NCBI GenBank assembly: GCA_012026795.1
Contig: VEPM01000007.1
Coordinates: forward strand, 108,503 to 172,502
Origin: Candidatus Methanoperedens sp.
GTDB lineage: Archaea > Halobacteriota > Methanosarcinia > Methanosarcinales > Methanoperedenaceae
DNA: 64,000 nt
Reading direction: 5' to 3'
Shown one piece after another: positions 45,926 through 53,513 of the stretch. Both the position numbers and the translations under genes were made by a program. A model generated the notes under the pieces. The model was not told where the DNA came from. It saw nothing but the letters and a program-made list of their open reading frames with translations, and ran no database searches. How positions within the stretch are numbered: position 1 is the stretch's first letter; each line of letters begins with the position of its first letter.

Positions 45926-45963
45926 TGGAGGCTCATGGGCAGCGCGCGCTGCCAGAGGGGTGG
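45888..45963 (+). repeat. Imperfect direct repeat, copy 2 (right flank, includes the true hsdS start)
   Basis: This 76-bp segment matches copy 1 at 43826-43902. The two copies are about 2.06 kb apart and bracket the PIN-GNAT-PUA and ASCH genes. Recombination between them would delete both genes and leave one hsdS start. Confidence 0.8.
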
Positions 45964-47124
45964 GAATGGAAGAGGCTGGGAGAAGTGGCAACCGTTGGTG
46001 CAGGAAATAGTGCGCCTCAAGGCGATCATTATTTCAATGATGGCAAATATCCGTTTGTAAGAACGCAAGACGTAGGTAGAGAAAAAGCAGCGATTTTTTT
46101 AGTAAAAACGAAAGATGAAATAAATGATCTTGCTGTCAAGGATTTTAATTTAAAACTGTGGCCTGTTAAAACACTTCTTATCCCAAAAAGTGGAGAATCA
46201 ACATTTTTAAATCATCGTGCTCTTTTAGGCAAGCCATCTTATGTTTCCTCTCATCTTGCAACGGTAGTGCCGAGTAATCGTCTGCTGCCTGAATATCTAT
46301 TTTTTTGGTCATTAATTCTCGATTCCAAGAAATTGACTCATGATATAAATTATCCTTCGCTTAGGCTTTCAGAGCTAGAATCTGCCAGAATCCCCCTCCC
46401 CCCTCTCACAACCCAGCGCCGCATCGTGTCGATCCTTGAAAAAGCCGAGGGGACAAAGAGGTTGCGGGCGCAGGCGGATGAGCTTACGGATAGGCTGCTT
46501 CAGAGCGTGTTTCTGGAGATGTTCGGGGACCCGGTGAAGAATCCGAAGGGGTGGGAAATGATAAAACTTGGTGAATTGACTGAAATATCATCAGGTAGTA
46601 CTCCGAGTAGAGATGTTCCAGCATATTTTGGAGGAGAAATTCCTTGGGTTAAAACAACTGAGGTAAAAGGAATTAGAATTCATAATACCGAGGAATACAT
46701 TACTATGAGTGGGTTAAATAATTCCAGCTGTAAAATATATCCCAAGAAGTCCATAATTATTGCAATGTATGGTCAAGGAAAAACCAGAGGAAATGTAGGT
46801 CTACTTGAGATTGATGCAGCTACGAATCAAGCATGTTGTGTTCTTAAACCTAATCAAAAATATGATAGTGTCTATCTTTTTGAATTATTAAGGAATTCAT
46901 ATGATAATCTAAGGAATTTAGGACGTGGTGGAAATCAACCAAACCTTAATGGTGAGATTATTAAGAATTATGTGATTCCTCTCCCTCCCCTCCCCATCCA
47001 GCAACAATTCGCCCGCCTCGTCGAGAAAGTCGAAGCCATGCGCCAATCTCAGGCTCAATCAAAGCAGCAGATAGAGGACTTGTTCAGTGCCCTGGTGCAG
47101 AAGGCGTTCAGGGGGGAAATATAA
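45925..47124 (+). CDS. hsdS: Type I restriction-modification specificity subunit
   Basis: The 399-aa HsdS has two target-recognition domains (about 8-170 and 215-375). Each starts with a KRLGEVATV/MIKLGELTEI-type block and ends in a helical spacer (QRRIVSILEKAEGTKRLRAQADEL, then QQQFARLVEKVEAMRQSQ). TRDs read two halves of a bipartite DNA site. The first TRD segment is AT-rich relative to the helical spacer, as expected for swapped TRDs. The start ATG lies in the right-hand direct repeat. It sits between the ASCH gene and a UPF0175-PIN pair, with hsdM further downstream. Confidence 0.95.
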   Translation: MEAHGQRALPEGWEWKRLGEVATVGAGNSAPQGDHYFNDGKYPFVRTQDVGREKAAIFLVKTKDEINDLAVKDFNLKLWPVKTLLIPKSGESTFLNHRALLGKPSYVSSHLATVVPSNRLLPEYLFFWSLILDSKKLTHDINYPSLRLSELESARIPLPPLTTQRRIVSILEKAEGTKRLRAQADELTDRLLQSVFLEMFGDPVKNPKGWEMIKLGELTEISSGSTPSRDVPAYFGGEIPWVKTTEVKGIRIHNTEEYITMSGLNNSSCKIYPKKSIIIAMYGQGKTRGNVGLLEIDAATNQACCVLKPNQKYDSVYLFELLRNSYDNLRNLGRGGNQPNLNGEIIKNYVIPLPPLPIQQQFARLVEKVEAMRQSQAQSKQQIEDLFSALVQKAFRGEI

Positions 47125-47196
47125 GACATTAGGAGTTTATCATTTTTGATGTTCCAAATACTTAATAAACAAGTAATCATATTTTATATTTAAAAC

Positions 47197-47532
47197 ATGT
47201 CAGAAGCCATACGTTTTACACCACCGCCAAATATCGCGAAGGAATTAGATGTAATCCATGAACTTGGATTGTACAAAGACAAGAAAGACTTCATACTTGA
47301 CGCGATAAATACAATGCTTTCTGCTAACAGGAATTTGCGAATTGCAATAGCCTGCAAACTATATGAAAAAGAAGAGATTTCACTCGGAAAGGCCGCAGAG
47401 ATCGTTGGTACAAGTATTGAAGAGATGAAAAAAATCCTATCAGATCACGGGATAAAACGTAAGGTTGGCGCATCTATTCCAAAGACAAAAGGTCGTGCGA
47501 AGGCTGTGCTCAAAATACTTCGGGGCAATTAA
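47197..47532 (+). CDS. UPF0175 family antitoxin
   Basis: The 111-aa UPF0175-type protein has an N-terminal helix-rich part, MSEAIRFTPPPNIAKELDVI, and the characteristic C-terminal HTH-like part LYEKEEISLGKAAEIVGTS, SIEEMKKIL. It is usually the antitoxin of a PIN toxin, and the next gene encodes one (1-nt overlap at 47532). A TATA-like run (TTTATATTTAAA) lies 5-20 nt before the ATG, too close for a leader, so it may be leaderless. It is embedded in the type I locus. Confidence 0.85.
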   Translation: MSEAIRFTPPPNIAKELDVIHELGLYKDKKDFILDAINTMLSANRNLRIAIACKLYEKEEISLGKAAEIVGTSIEEMKKILSDHGIKRKVGASIPKTKGRAKAVLKILRGN

Positions 47533-48002
47533 TGCAAACCGTCGTTGATACCGACTTTTTAAGTGCATTTTTCAAGATCAATCGAGTGGGACTAATTTAT
47601 GAAGCAATGGAAACGGATAAATTATGCGTTACGCAAGCTGTTTTTGAAGAACTCACAAAAGCTCCGTTTTTCGATCGTTTAGTTGAACGTATGGAAAAAA
47701 TCGAGCTCATTAGAATAGATAAGCTGCATAAAAATGTTCAATCATCAAAATTGGGAAAAGGAGAACTCGAATCGATTTCATATGCTTTAGAAACGAATTC
47801 GATTCTTCTTACCAACGATAAAAAAGCAGGTGAGTTCGCTGAAGATTTAAGAATTAAAGTGCTGGATATTGTTTCGTTTTTACTTCTTTGCAAGGAAATA
47901 GAATTAATTAGCGTGGACGATATTAAAAACATAATGTTTTCATTAAATAAATATGATTATATGGAATTCAGCCAGGAACAGAGAAAATTATTGCTAAGAT
48001 GA
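47532..48002 (+). CDS. PIN-domain toxin (UPF0175 partner)
   Basis: The 156-aa PIN protein has TVVDTDFLSAFFKI (first Asp), the middle acidic residues in LGKGELESISYALE, and LLTNDKKAGEFA (fourth Asp). It matches PIN toxins paired with UPF0175 antitoxins. It begins at the last base of the antitoxin gene and ends 25 bp before hsdM, so it is translated as part of the R-M operon. It would cleave RNA when released from the antitoxin. The substrate cannot be named from sequence. Confidence 0.87.
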   Translation: MQTVVDTDFLSAFFKINRVGLIYEAMETDKLCVTQAVFEELTKAPFFDRLVERMEKIELIRIDKLHKNVQSSKLGKGELESISYALETNSILLTNDKKAGEFAEDLRIKVLDIVSFLLLCKEIELISVDDIKNIMFSLNKYDYMEFSQEQRKLLLR

Positions 48003-48027
48003 AATTTAGTAAAAAGGAACTGATTAA

Positions 48028-49536
48028 ATGCGCCTTGCCCCTGAACTCAAATCCAAAATAGACGCCCTCTGGGATAAATTCTGGAGTGGTGGCTTATCGA
48101 ATCCCCTCTCATCCATCGAGCAGATGTCATACCTGATATTCATGAAGCGCCTTGAGGATATGGATGCTGCGGAGCAGAAGAAGGCTCAGGCAAAAAAGCA
48201 GCCCTATATATCAGTTTTCGAGAATCATGAGGATTGCAGGTGGTCAAGCTGGAAACACTATCCGGCGGAAAAGATGCTTACACATGTGAGAGACATTGTT
48301 TTTCCATTTATCAAGAACATACACGATGGGGAAAAAACGCTCTTTTCGGAGCACATGAAGGATGCGGTTTTCATTATACCCAAGCCTTCTCTGCTCCAGG
48401 AGGCTGTTGCAATACTTGATGAGCTCAACATTACAGCGCAGAACAGGGACACGCAGGGCGACATCTACGAATACCTCCTCTCCGAGCTCAAGACTGCTGG
48501 AAAGAATGGCCAGTTCAGGACGCCAAGGCATATAATCGGGATGATCGTGGAACTTGTTGACCCTGATATCGGGGACAGGATTTGTGATCCTGCTTGCGGA
48601 ACTGCGGGTTTTCTTATTAACGCCTATGAGTACATAATCAGGAAGCATACAAGCTCTGAGATGGTGCATGAGGATGATGAAGGGCAGTATTACGGGCTTT
48701 ATGGCGACAAAATAACCGACAAGAAAGCATGGGACATGCTGTGGAGTTCATTCTACGGATTTGACTTTGATTCCACGATGGTAAGAATATCCCTCATGAA
48801 TATGGTGCTTCACGGCATTGCGACTCCTAAAATAACACTTACCGATACATTATCCAAACGCTTCACCGAAGAGAACAAATATACTGTGGTGCTTGCCAAT
48901 CCGCCATTTAAAGGCAGCATCGATAAAGGCGATATAAACGACCATCTGACTGTTGGAACTACCAAGACTGAACTTCTCTTTGTAGAAAGAATGATGACCC
49001 TTCTTCAAATCGGAGGAAAATGCGGGGTCATAGTGTCAGACGGAGTGCTGTTCGGGACTTCAAATGCGCACAAAAAGCTGAGGCAGCTTTTGCTTGAAAA
49101 ATGCCAGCTTGAAGCTATCATATCCATGCCCTCCGGGGTCTTCAAACCGTATGCTGGCGTATCAACTGCGGTTCTTATTTTCATAAAAGGAGATAAAACC
49201 GGGAAAGTCTGGTTCTATGATATGGACGCAGACGGTTTTTCGCTTGATGATAAAAGGAATTTCATAGATGGGAAAGGGGATATAACTGATATTATCCAGA
49301 AGTTCAGGAATCGGGAAAAAGAAAATCCTGTTGATAGGAAAGGAAAGTGCTTCTTTGTTCCTTTTAATGAAATTAAAGAGAATGGATATGACCTTTCAAT
49401 CTCAAAGTACAAAGAGATTGAATATGAGGAAGTTGCCTATGAAAAACCTGAGGTCATATTGGATAAAATAGAGGAATTAGAGAATCATATAAAAGAAAAT
49501 ATTGCTGAGTTAAAAAGTATGTTGAAACAAGCTTGA
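48028..49536 (+). CDS. hsdM: Type I DNA methyltransferase M subunit (N6-adenine)
   Basis: The 502-aa HsdM has the N-terminal helical domain (RLAPELKSKIDALWDKF), the SAM-binding motif CDPACGTAGF (about residue 187) and the catalytic NPPF in LANPPFKG (about 290). Together with HsdS it methylates adenine in the bipartite site and, with HsdR, restricts. It is separated from hsdS by the UPF0175-PIN pair, and no other gene is inserted in it. The last 40 residues form a helical region (EELENHIKENIAELKSM) that contacts HsdS. Confidence 0.96.
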   Translation: MRLAPELKSKIDALWDKFWSGGLSNPLSSIEQMSYLIFMKRLEDMDAAEQKKAQAKKQPYISVFENHEDCRWSSWKHYPAEKMLTHVRDIVFPFIKNIHDGEKTLFSEHMKDAVFIIPKPSLLQEAVAILDELNITAQNRDTQGDIYEYLLSELKTAGKNGQFRTPRHIIGMIVELVDPDIGDRICDPACGTAGFLINAYEYIIRKHTSSEMVHEDDEGQYYGLYGDKITDKKAWDMLWSSFYGFDFDSTMVRISLMNMVLHGIATPKITLTDTLSKRFTEENKYTVVLANPPFKGSIDKGDINDHLTVGTTKTELLFVERMMTLLQIGGKCGVIVSDGVLFGTSNAHKKLRQLLLEKCQLEAIISMPSGVFKPYAGVSTAVLIFIKGDKTGKVWFYDMDADGFSLDDKRNFIDGKGDITDIIQKFRNREKENPVDRKGKCFFVPFNEIKENGYDLSISKYKEIEYEEVAYEKPEVILDKIEELENHIKENIAELKSMLKQA

Positions 49537-49564
49537 AATGAGGAGGAGTTAATCAAAAAAAGGT

Positions 49565-50074
49565 TTAATGCCCCGCCTCAGCATGCGCCGCCGCATACCT
49601 CTCGCTTATCAGTGCCCGCTTGAGCTTGAAAATCACTTTCTGCTTATCAAAATTGAACTGCTCGCCCAGCATCTTTATGAGCCTCTTCTTTGATGCGCCC
49701 TTAAGCGCCATCTCAGCCATAATGCTATCAACAAATTCCTTGCTGGGGTCTTCCTTCTTTACTGCTTTTGAAGCTTCTGTTTTTATTTCAGGTGCAGGTT
49801 CTGCCTTTGCAGCATCAGCTTTTGGCGCCTCGTTTTTGGCTTCAGGCGCGGTCGGTTTTGCTGGCTCAGCCTTTACAGCTTCAACTTTTGGCGTCGCAGG
49901 TTTAGCTTCGGATTTTTGAACGTTCTGCACCGCAGATGACGCTTTGACTGTCGCTGCCTTCTGAGCATCTGTCTGAGCAAGTGCCTGCAACGTGGTCTTT
50001 GCGGCTTCTTTTGCTGCCTTATCATCGATCTTTGGCTTTTCATTTTTTACTGCTTTCTTTGCTGCTTCTGCCAT
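49565..50074 (-). CDS. Ala/Lys/Pro-rich protein with a conserved C-terminal helix, last gene of Hdr operon
   Basis: The protein is about 169 aa. Its first 110 residues are low-complexity (AEAAKKAVKN, repeated PAKPTAPEAKNEAPKADAA-type segments). The last 55 residues are ordinary and could form two helices (SIMAEMALKGASKKRLIKML). I set the start at ATG 50074, preceded by GAGGTGA at 50087-50081 (6 nt); a GTG at 50083 overlaps the FdhA-like stop. The composition recalls linkers that tether domains in pyruvate dehydrogenase-like complexes. It may tether the Hdr complex, but that is a guess. Confidence 0.7.
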   Translation of the reverse strand: MAEAAKKAVKNEKPKIDDKAAKEAAKTTLQALAQTDAQKAATVKASSAVQNVQKSEAKPATPKVEAVKAEPAKPTAPEAKNEAPKADAAKAEPAPEIKTEASKAVKKEDPSKEFVDSIMAEMALKGASKKRLIKMLGEQFNFDKQKVIFKLKRALISERYAAAHAEAGH

Positions 50075-50079
50075 TCCCA

Positions 50080-51495
50080 TCACCTCGATATTTCAACTGG
50101 CGTAATAGTTCCCTTCTCTATCCCGAACCTTTTCCCTGTGAGCAAAATATTATCCTGCACCGGCGCCACCCTGAATTTCTTTTCGATAGCGCTGCCATCT
50201 GGTTTTATTTTTAACGTACCGCCCTTAAAGAGCTTGAGCGCCCTCACGGTGTTCAGGTTCAGTTCCACAAAATCATTGTCATCTTCCAGATTATTCCACA
50301 TGAAAGGATTATACACATCAATAAGCACAGGCTTTGTCTCCAGTGGTTTTGGCGCTGCCTGTATCGCACCGTATGCGGCCCTATCATATTTCGGGATCGT
50401 AAATTCATCGACTGCCGTGATGCCGATCGCCTTTTTTATTGATTCATGAAGTGCATTAAAATCAAATTTGGAGCCTGCAATAATCCCGAGCGCGTCAAGC
50501 CCGTTTGTCCCTACGCCGCCCAGTGCCTGCGCCCTTCCCTCGTTGTTAATAAGCGTGCCTTTTTTCTTGTAAAGCGGTTCATGTGCAATAATGATGTTCA
50601 CTTTTGCAGAAACCTCCTGTCCTGTCTGGATTATCAGGTTGGTGAGCTTTGAAAGGGTCTCAGGCGGCATCAACACTGATGGATCGGATTCAAGAGCAAA
50701 AAGCGTCTTGATCGTTCCTTTATTAATGTCATCAACAAGCTGTAAAAGCGGTTTCTGTTTTGCATCCTTTGCCAGTATATATGCGCCGGTTGAATTCGCA
50801 AATGGCTTGAGGAACATAACTTTTGCTCCTGCGTTTTTTGCCAGTGCCAGGACGCTTTTAACCTGCTCAATATCAGAGAAAGGATGGAAATCAGCAATAA
50901 TCACCGAATCTTTTGTGATCTGCAATTTTGAGATATCATTCAGCCTGATATTTTCATTTGCAAGAGGCAGGTCTTTCCACCAGACTGATGTTATTTTTGC
51001 GCCTTTATTCTTCGCAGAAAGCAGGCGCCGTACGATCAGGGGATACTGCTCATATGGGTCAATTAAAAGCACGATGTGCTTCGCAGCCTCGATTTCGCTG
51101 TAAGGAATTCCCACACTTATAGTCTGATATACATCCTTCGGAAGCGCCTCAAAATTCGCACCTGTGCATAAATATGATCCAGCTATTTTCTGGAATGCAA
51201 GAAGTTCTTCACCTGTGGTATTGCCAGTTGAGAGAAATGCAACAAAACCCTTACTTTCTGAAATTCTCTTTGCAGCTTCCTTTGCAGCCTCATCAAGTGT
51301 TGTTTCCCTGTTGTCCACCATTGACTTTACCGGCTTATAGAACCGTGGAAGACTCATCCCGAACCTGCACAGTTTCCCGGCATTAGCAGGTGATGATTTC
51401 CTGAAATCAACTTTCAGGACGTCATTTTCCCGGATATATAATCCGCAGCCGAAATTGCAGCCAGGGCATATTGTTGAATAAACATTATCGCTCAT
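50080..51495 (-). CDS. Half-size FdhA/NuoG-like molybdopterin oxidoreductase
   Basis: The 471-aa protein has the N-terminal 4Fe-4S motif CPGCNFGCGLYI, then GKLCRFG, as in FdhA. A shortened molybdopterin-binding domain follows with GNTTGEELLAFQKI, HEPLYKKKGTLINNEGRAQALGGVGTNG-type blocks, then the dinucleotide-binding end (ALKLFKGGTLKI). Full FdhA is about 680 aa; here the central domain is short and the usual Cys/SeCys ligand region is not obvious. Together with the FrhB/FdhB-like protein it may form a FdhAB-like module of the Hdr complex, or a MobB-type scaffold without metal. It overlaps the 138-aa gene by 4 nt. Confidence 0.75.
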   Translation of the reverse strand: MSDNVYSTICPGCNFGCGLYIRENDVLKVDFRKSSPANAGKLCRFGMSLPRFYKPVKSMVDNRETTLDEAAKEAAKRISESKGFVAFLSTGNTTGEELLAFQKIAGSYLCTGANFEALPKDVYQTISVGIPYSEIEAAKHIVLLIDPYEQYPLIVRRLLSAKNKGAKITSVWWKDLPLANENIRLNDISKLQITKDSVIIADFHPFSDIEQVKSVLALAKNAGAKVMFLKPFANSTGAYILAKDAKQKPLLQLVDDINKGTIKTLFALESDPSVLMPPETLSKLTNLIIQTGQEVSAKVNIIIAHEPLYKKKGTLINNEGRAQALGGVGTNGLDALGIIAGSKFDFNALHESIKKAIGITAVDEFTIPKYDRAAYGAIQAAPKPLETKPVLIDVYNPFMWNNLEDDNDFVELNLNTVRALKLFKGGTLKIKPDGSAIEKKFRVAPVQDNILLTGKRFGIEKGTITPVEISR

Positions 51496-51908
51496 TCAAT
51501 CACCCGTATTCTATTTATCTTGCTTCCAGGACGCAATGGAGTCAATCCTGAAGAAGTTCTCCATGTACTTTCTGCGGCCGGGAATCCCCGGCGCGCAAAA
51601 TCGCGATCCGGATTCATATTATGAATTTCAAATGGATGTAAAGTGTTTAATCCTGATGAATATTTCAATGTCTCGCCAGTGAGAGGTACAGATATTTCTG
51701 AAAAGCTCTTTTGTTCCTTGTTTTCTTCTATGACTGAAATTTCCTTATCAGCGATTTCATTAACAAATCTCAAAGGAGTTAATCCTGGAGCATTTTTTAT
51801 AGCTTCTGTATTCAACATCCCTTCTCCCAAACGTAAATCCAGCTCACCTGTGCATTTATCTTTACTTATCTGTGGTCTGTATTCAATAAATTGATTATAT
51901 TCACTCAT
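51492..51908 (-). CDS. Unknown protein with repeated SGLTPLRP-type motifs
   Basis: The 138-aa protein has three copies of a short motif: APGLTPLRF, SSGLNTLHPF and SSGLTPLRPG. It has no transmembrane segment, no Cys-rich motif and one Cys only. It overlaps the FrhB-like gene by 8 nt and the FdhA-like gene by 4 nt, so it must be expressed stoichiometrically with the two redox subunits. The motifs might bind those subunits. I know no family; it may be specific to this type of Hdr operon. Confidence 0.65.
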   Translation of the reverse strand: MSEYNQFIEYRPQISKDKCTGELDLRLGEGMLNTEAIKNAPGLTPLRFVNEIADKEISVIEENKEQKSFSEISVPLTGETLKYSSGLNTLHPFEIHNMNPDRDFARRGFPAAESTWRTSSGLTPLRPGSKINRIRVIE

Positions 51909-53055
51909 TTAATTTCACCTCGAAATAGGGAGGCTTTCGCATATCCATCCCTGGCTCATATTTCAACTGCTCTTGCACAGGATTTGCAAATCTCCTGTAT
52001 AATCTTGTAAGCGGAATATCAACCGGGCATACGTCACTGCACTGGCCACACCCGATACATGCATCTGCAAGGTGCAAAAAGCGAACGAGGTGATACATCG
52101 ACATCTTATAAGCATCGCTTCTGGAATGATACTCTGTGCACTTTGAAACTTCACCGCAGGAACATGTGGGACATACAGCCCTGCATGCGCCGCAGTCAAT
52201 GCAGTTTTCAAGTTCTTTCCTGAAATATTCAAGCCTACCGTTTTCGATCGGCACGAATACTTTCGCTTTCCATTTCTGGCCAAGGCCTTCCATCACGCCT
52301 TTTATCTTGGCGCGCATCGCAACACCCTTCTCATCCGGCTTCTGCACCTGCACATATCCGGCATCAACTGCATTCTGCAAAAGCGTAGCGCCTTTTTCCG
52401 AGTTAATCTCAACAAATGTGGCTTTTCCAGCAAGGTCCCCTGTAACGCCCCAGTTACCGCATGCAATATCAGAATTATTTGGGACCTTTATAGTACAATA
52501 TCGGCAGCTTTCACGCCTTCCATACCCTTTTTCTTCAAGCTCATCAATGGTAATGGCGTTTTCTTTCCCGTCTTTTGTCTCAAAAATTAATTTTCCTTTC
52601 TCGATTTCTTCGCCATGGACATCTTCCGGCTTTATCTTGTACATAACTTCAAGCATCTCACGGGTAACAACCGGATGCATCGAGCCGCCGCAGTTCAATC
52701 CTACGATGAAGGTATTATCAAGGTTAATCGCATTGCGCTTTCCCTGCTCGATTATCCCGCGTACATCACATCCTTTTGCGGGAAGTGCAACTTTTAAGTT
52801 CCTGTTCGCGATCAGCTTTGCAAAGTTGCTCGGGACTGAGTGCAATGAACCCGCTGAATTCAATACTTCATTCACATCAGAAGTGATGACAGGAACAGCC
52901 TCAAACTCATTTATTTTCTTTAATACAACAACAGCATCAACTAACTTTTTTTCAAGAGCAGCAGCCAGCATGGAAGTAACAAGACCCCCTGAGCCTCCGC
53001 GCTTTCTTACATCTTCTTTTGTTGACCATCCAACATATATCTCGCCTTTTTGCAT
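51901..53055 (-). CDS. FrhB/FdhB-like F420 (or NAD-type) oxidoreductase beta subunit
   Basis: The 384-aa protein has the FrhB/FdhB N-terminal block (GWSTKEDVRKRGGSGGLVTSML), the FAD/F420 region LNCGGSMHPVV, and two C-terminal 4Fe-4S motifs: CIDCGACRAVCPTC and CIGCGQCSDVCP. In FrhB the flavin exchanges electrons with coenzyme F420. In this operon it probably couples F420 to the MvhD/HdrA chain or to the FdhA-like subunit. It overlaps MvhD (53055) by 1 nt and the 138-aa gene by 8 nt. Confidence 0.88.
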   Translation of the reverse strand: MQKGEIYVGWSTKEDVRKRGGSGGLVTSMLAAALEKKLVDAVVVLKKINEFEAVPVITSDVNEVLNSAGSLHSVPSNFAKLIANRNLKVALPAKGCDVRGIIEQGKRNAINLDNTFIVGLNCGGSMHPVVTREMLEVMYKIKPEDVHGEEIEKGKLIFETKDGKENAITIDELEEKGYGRRESCRYCTIKVPNNSDIACGNWGVTGDLAGKATFVEINSEKGATLLQNAVDAGYVQVQKPDEKGVAMRAKIKGVMEGLGQKWKAKVFVPIENGRLEYFRKELENCIDCGACRAVCPTCSCGEVSKCTEYHSRSDAYKMSMYHLVRFLHLADACIGCGQCSDVCPVDIPLTRLYRRFANPVQEQLKYEPGMDMRKPPYFEVKLNE

Positions 53056-53513
53056 TACGCCACCCCCTCAGGTTTTAAGGGGCTCGGCCCGAGCTTCTTT
53101 ATCTGGGCAGTCACATCACGGATGAAATTTGCGAACTTTTCGCCTTCGCTTGCCGATATCCAGTTAAGCTGGAGCCTCTCTTTTTCAATACCAAGCTCAT
53201 GCGCCACATTCTCAAGATATTTGTATTTTATTTTTGTTTTGTCGTTACCGTTAACATAATGGCAGTCGCCGATATGGCATCCTGTCACAAGTACCGCATC
53301 TGCGCCCTCCAGGAATGCATTGAACACATGCAGCGGGTCGATCCTGCCTGAACACATGACACGTATGATCCTTGCTGAAGCCGGCTGCTGGAATCTTCCC
53401 ATCCCTGCGCTATCTGCGCCCCCGTATGAACACCAGTTGCAGCAGAAGGCCACGATTTTGGGTTCCCAGCCATCGGTTTTTGTAGTTGTGGCTGTGGAAG
53501 CTTCTGCGCTCAT
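53055..53513 (-). CDS. mvhD: MvhD-like hydrogenase/Hdr iron-sulfur subunit (copy 2)
   Basis: The 152-aa MvhD has the 2Fe-2S-type cysteines in [16 protein letters not shown], and [15 protein letters not shown] (the MvhD delta domain). MvhD transfers electrons to HdrA in the bifurcating complex. It overlaps HdrA (4 nt) and FrhB (1 nt). The other MvhD, at 55516, differs in its C-terminal tail (see there). Two MvhD with two HdrA suggest that each has its own partner. No MvhA/G hydrogenase is encoded. Confidence 0.92.
   Translation of the reverse strand: MSAEASTATTTKTDGWEPKIVAFCCNWCSYGGADSAGMGRFQQPASARIIRVMCSGRIDPLHVFNAFLEGADAVLVTGCHIGDCHYVNGNDKTKIKYKYLENVAHELGIEKERLQLNWISASEGEKFANFIRDVTAQIKKLGPSPLKPEGVA

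Noticed and set aside
52136..53125. 329-codon antisense ORF inside the FrhB-like gene
   Set aside because: A shadow frame, rich in Ser/Phe/Pro, over a well supported Fe-S protein gene.
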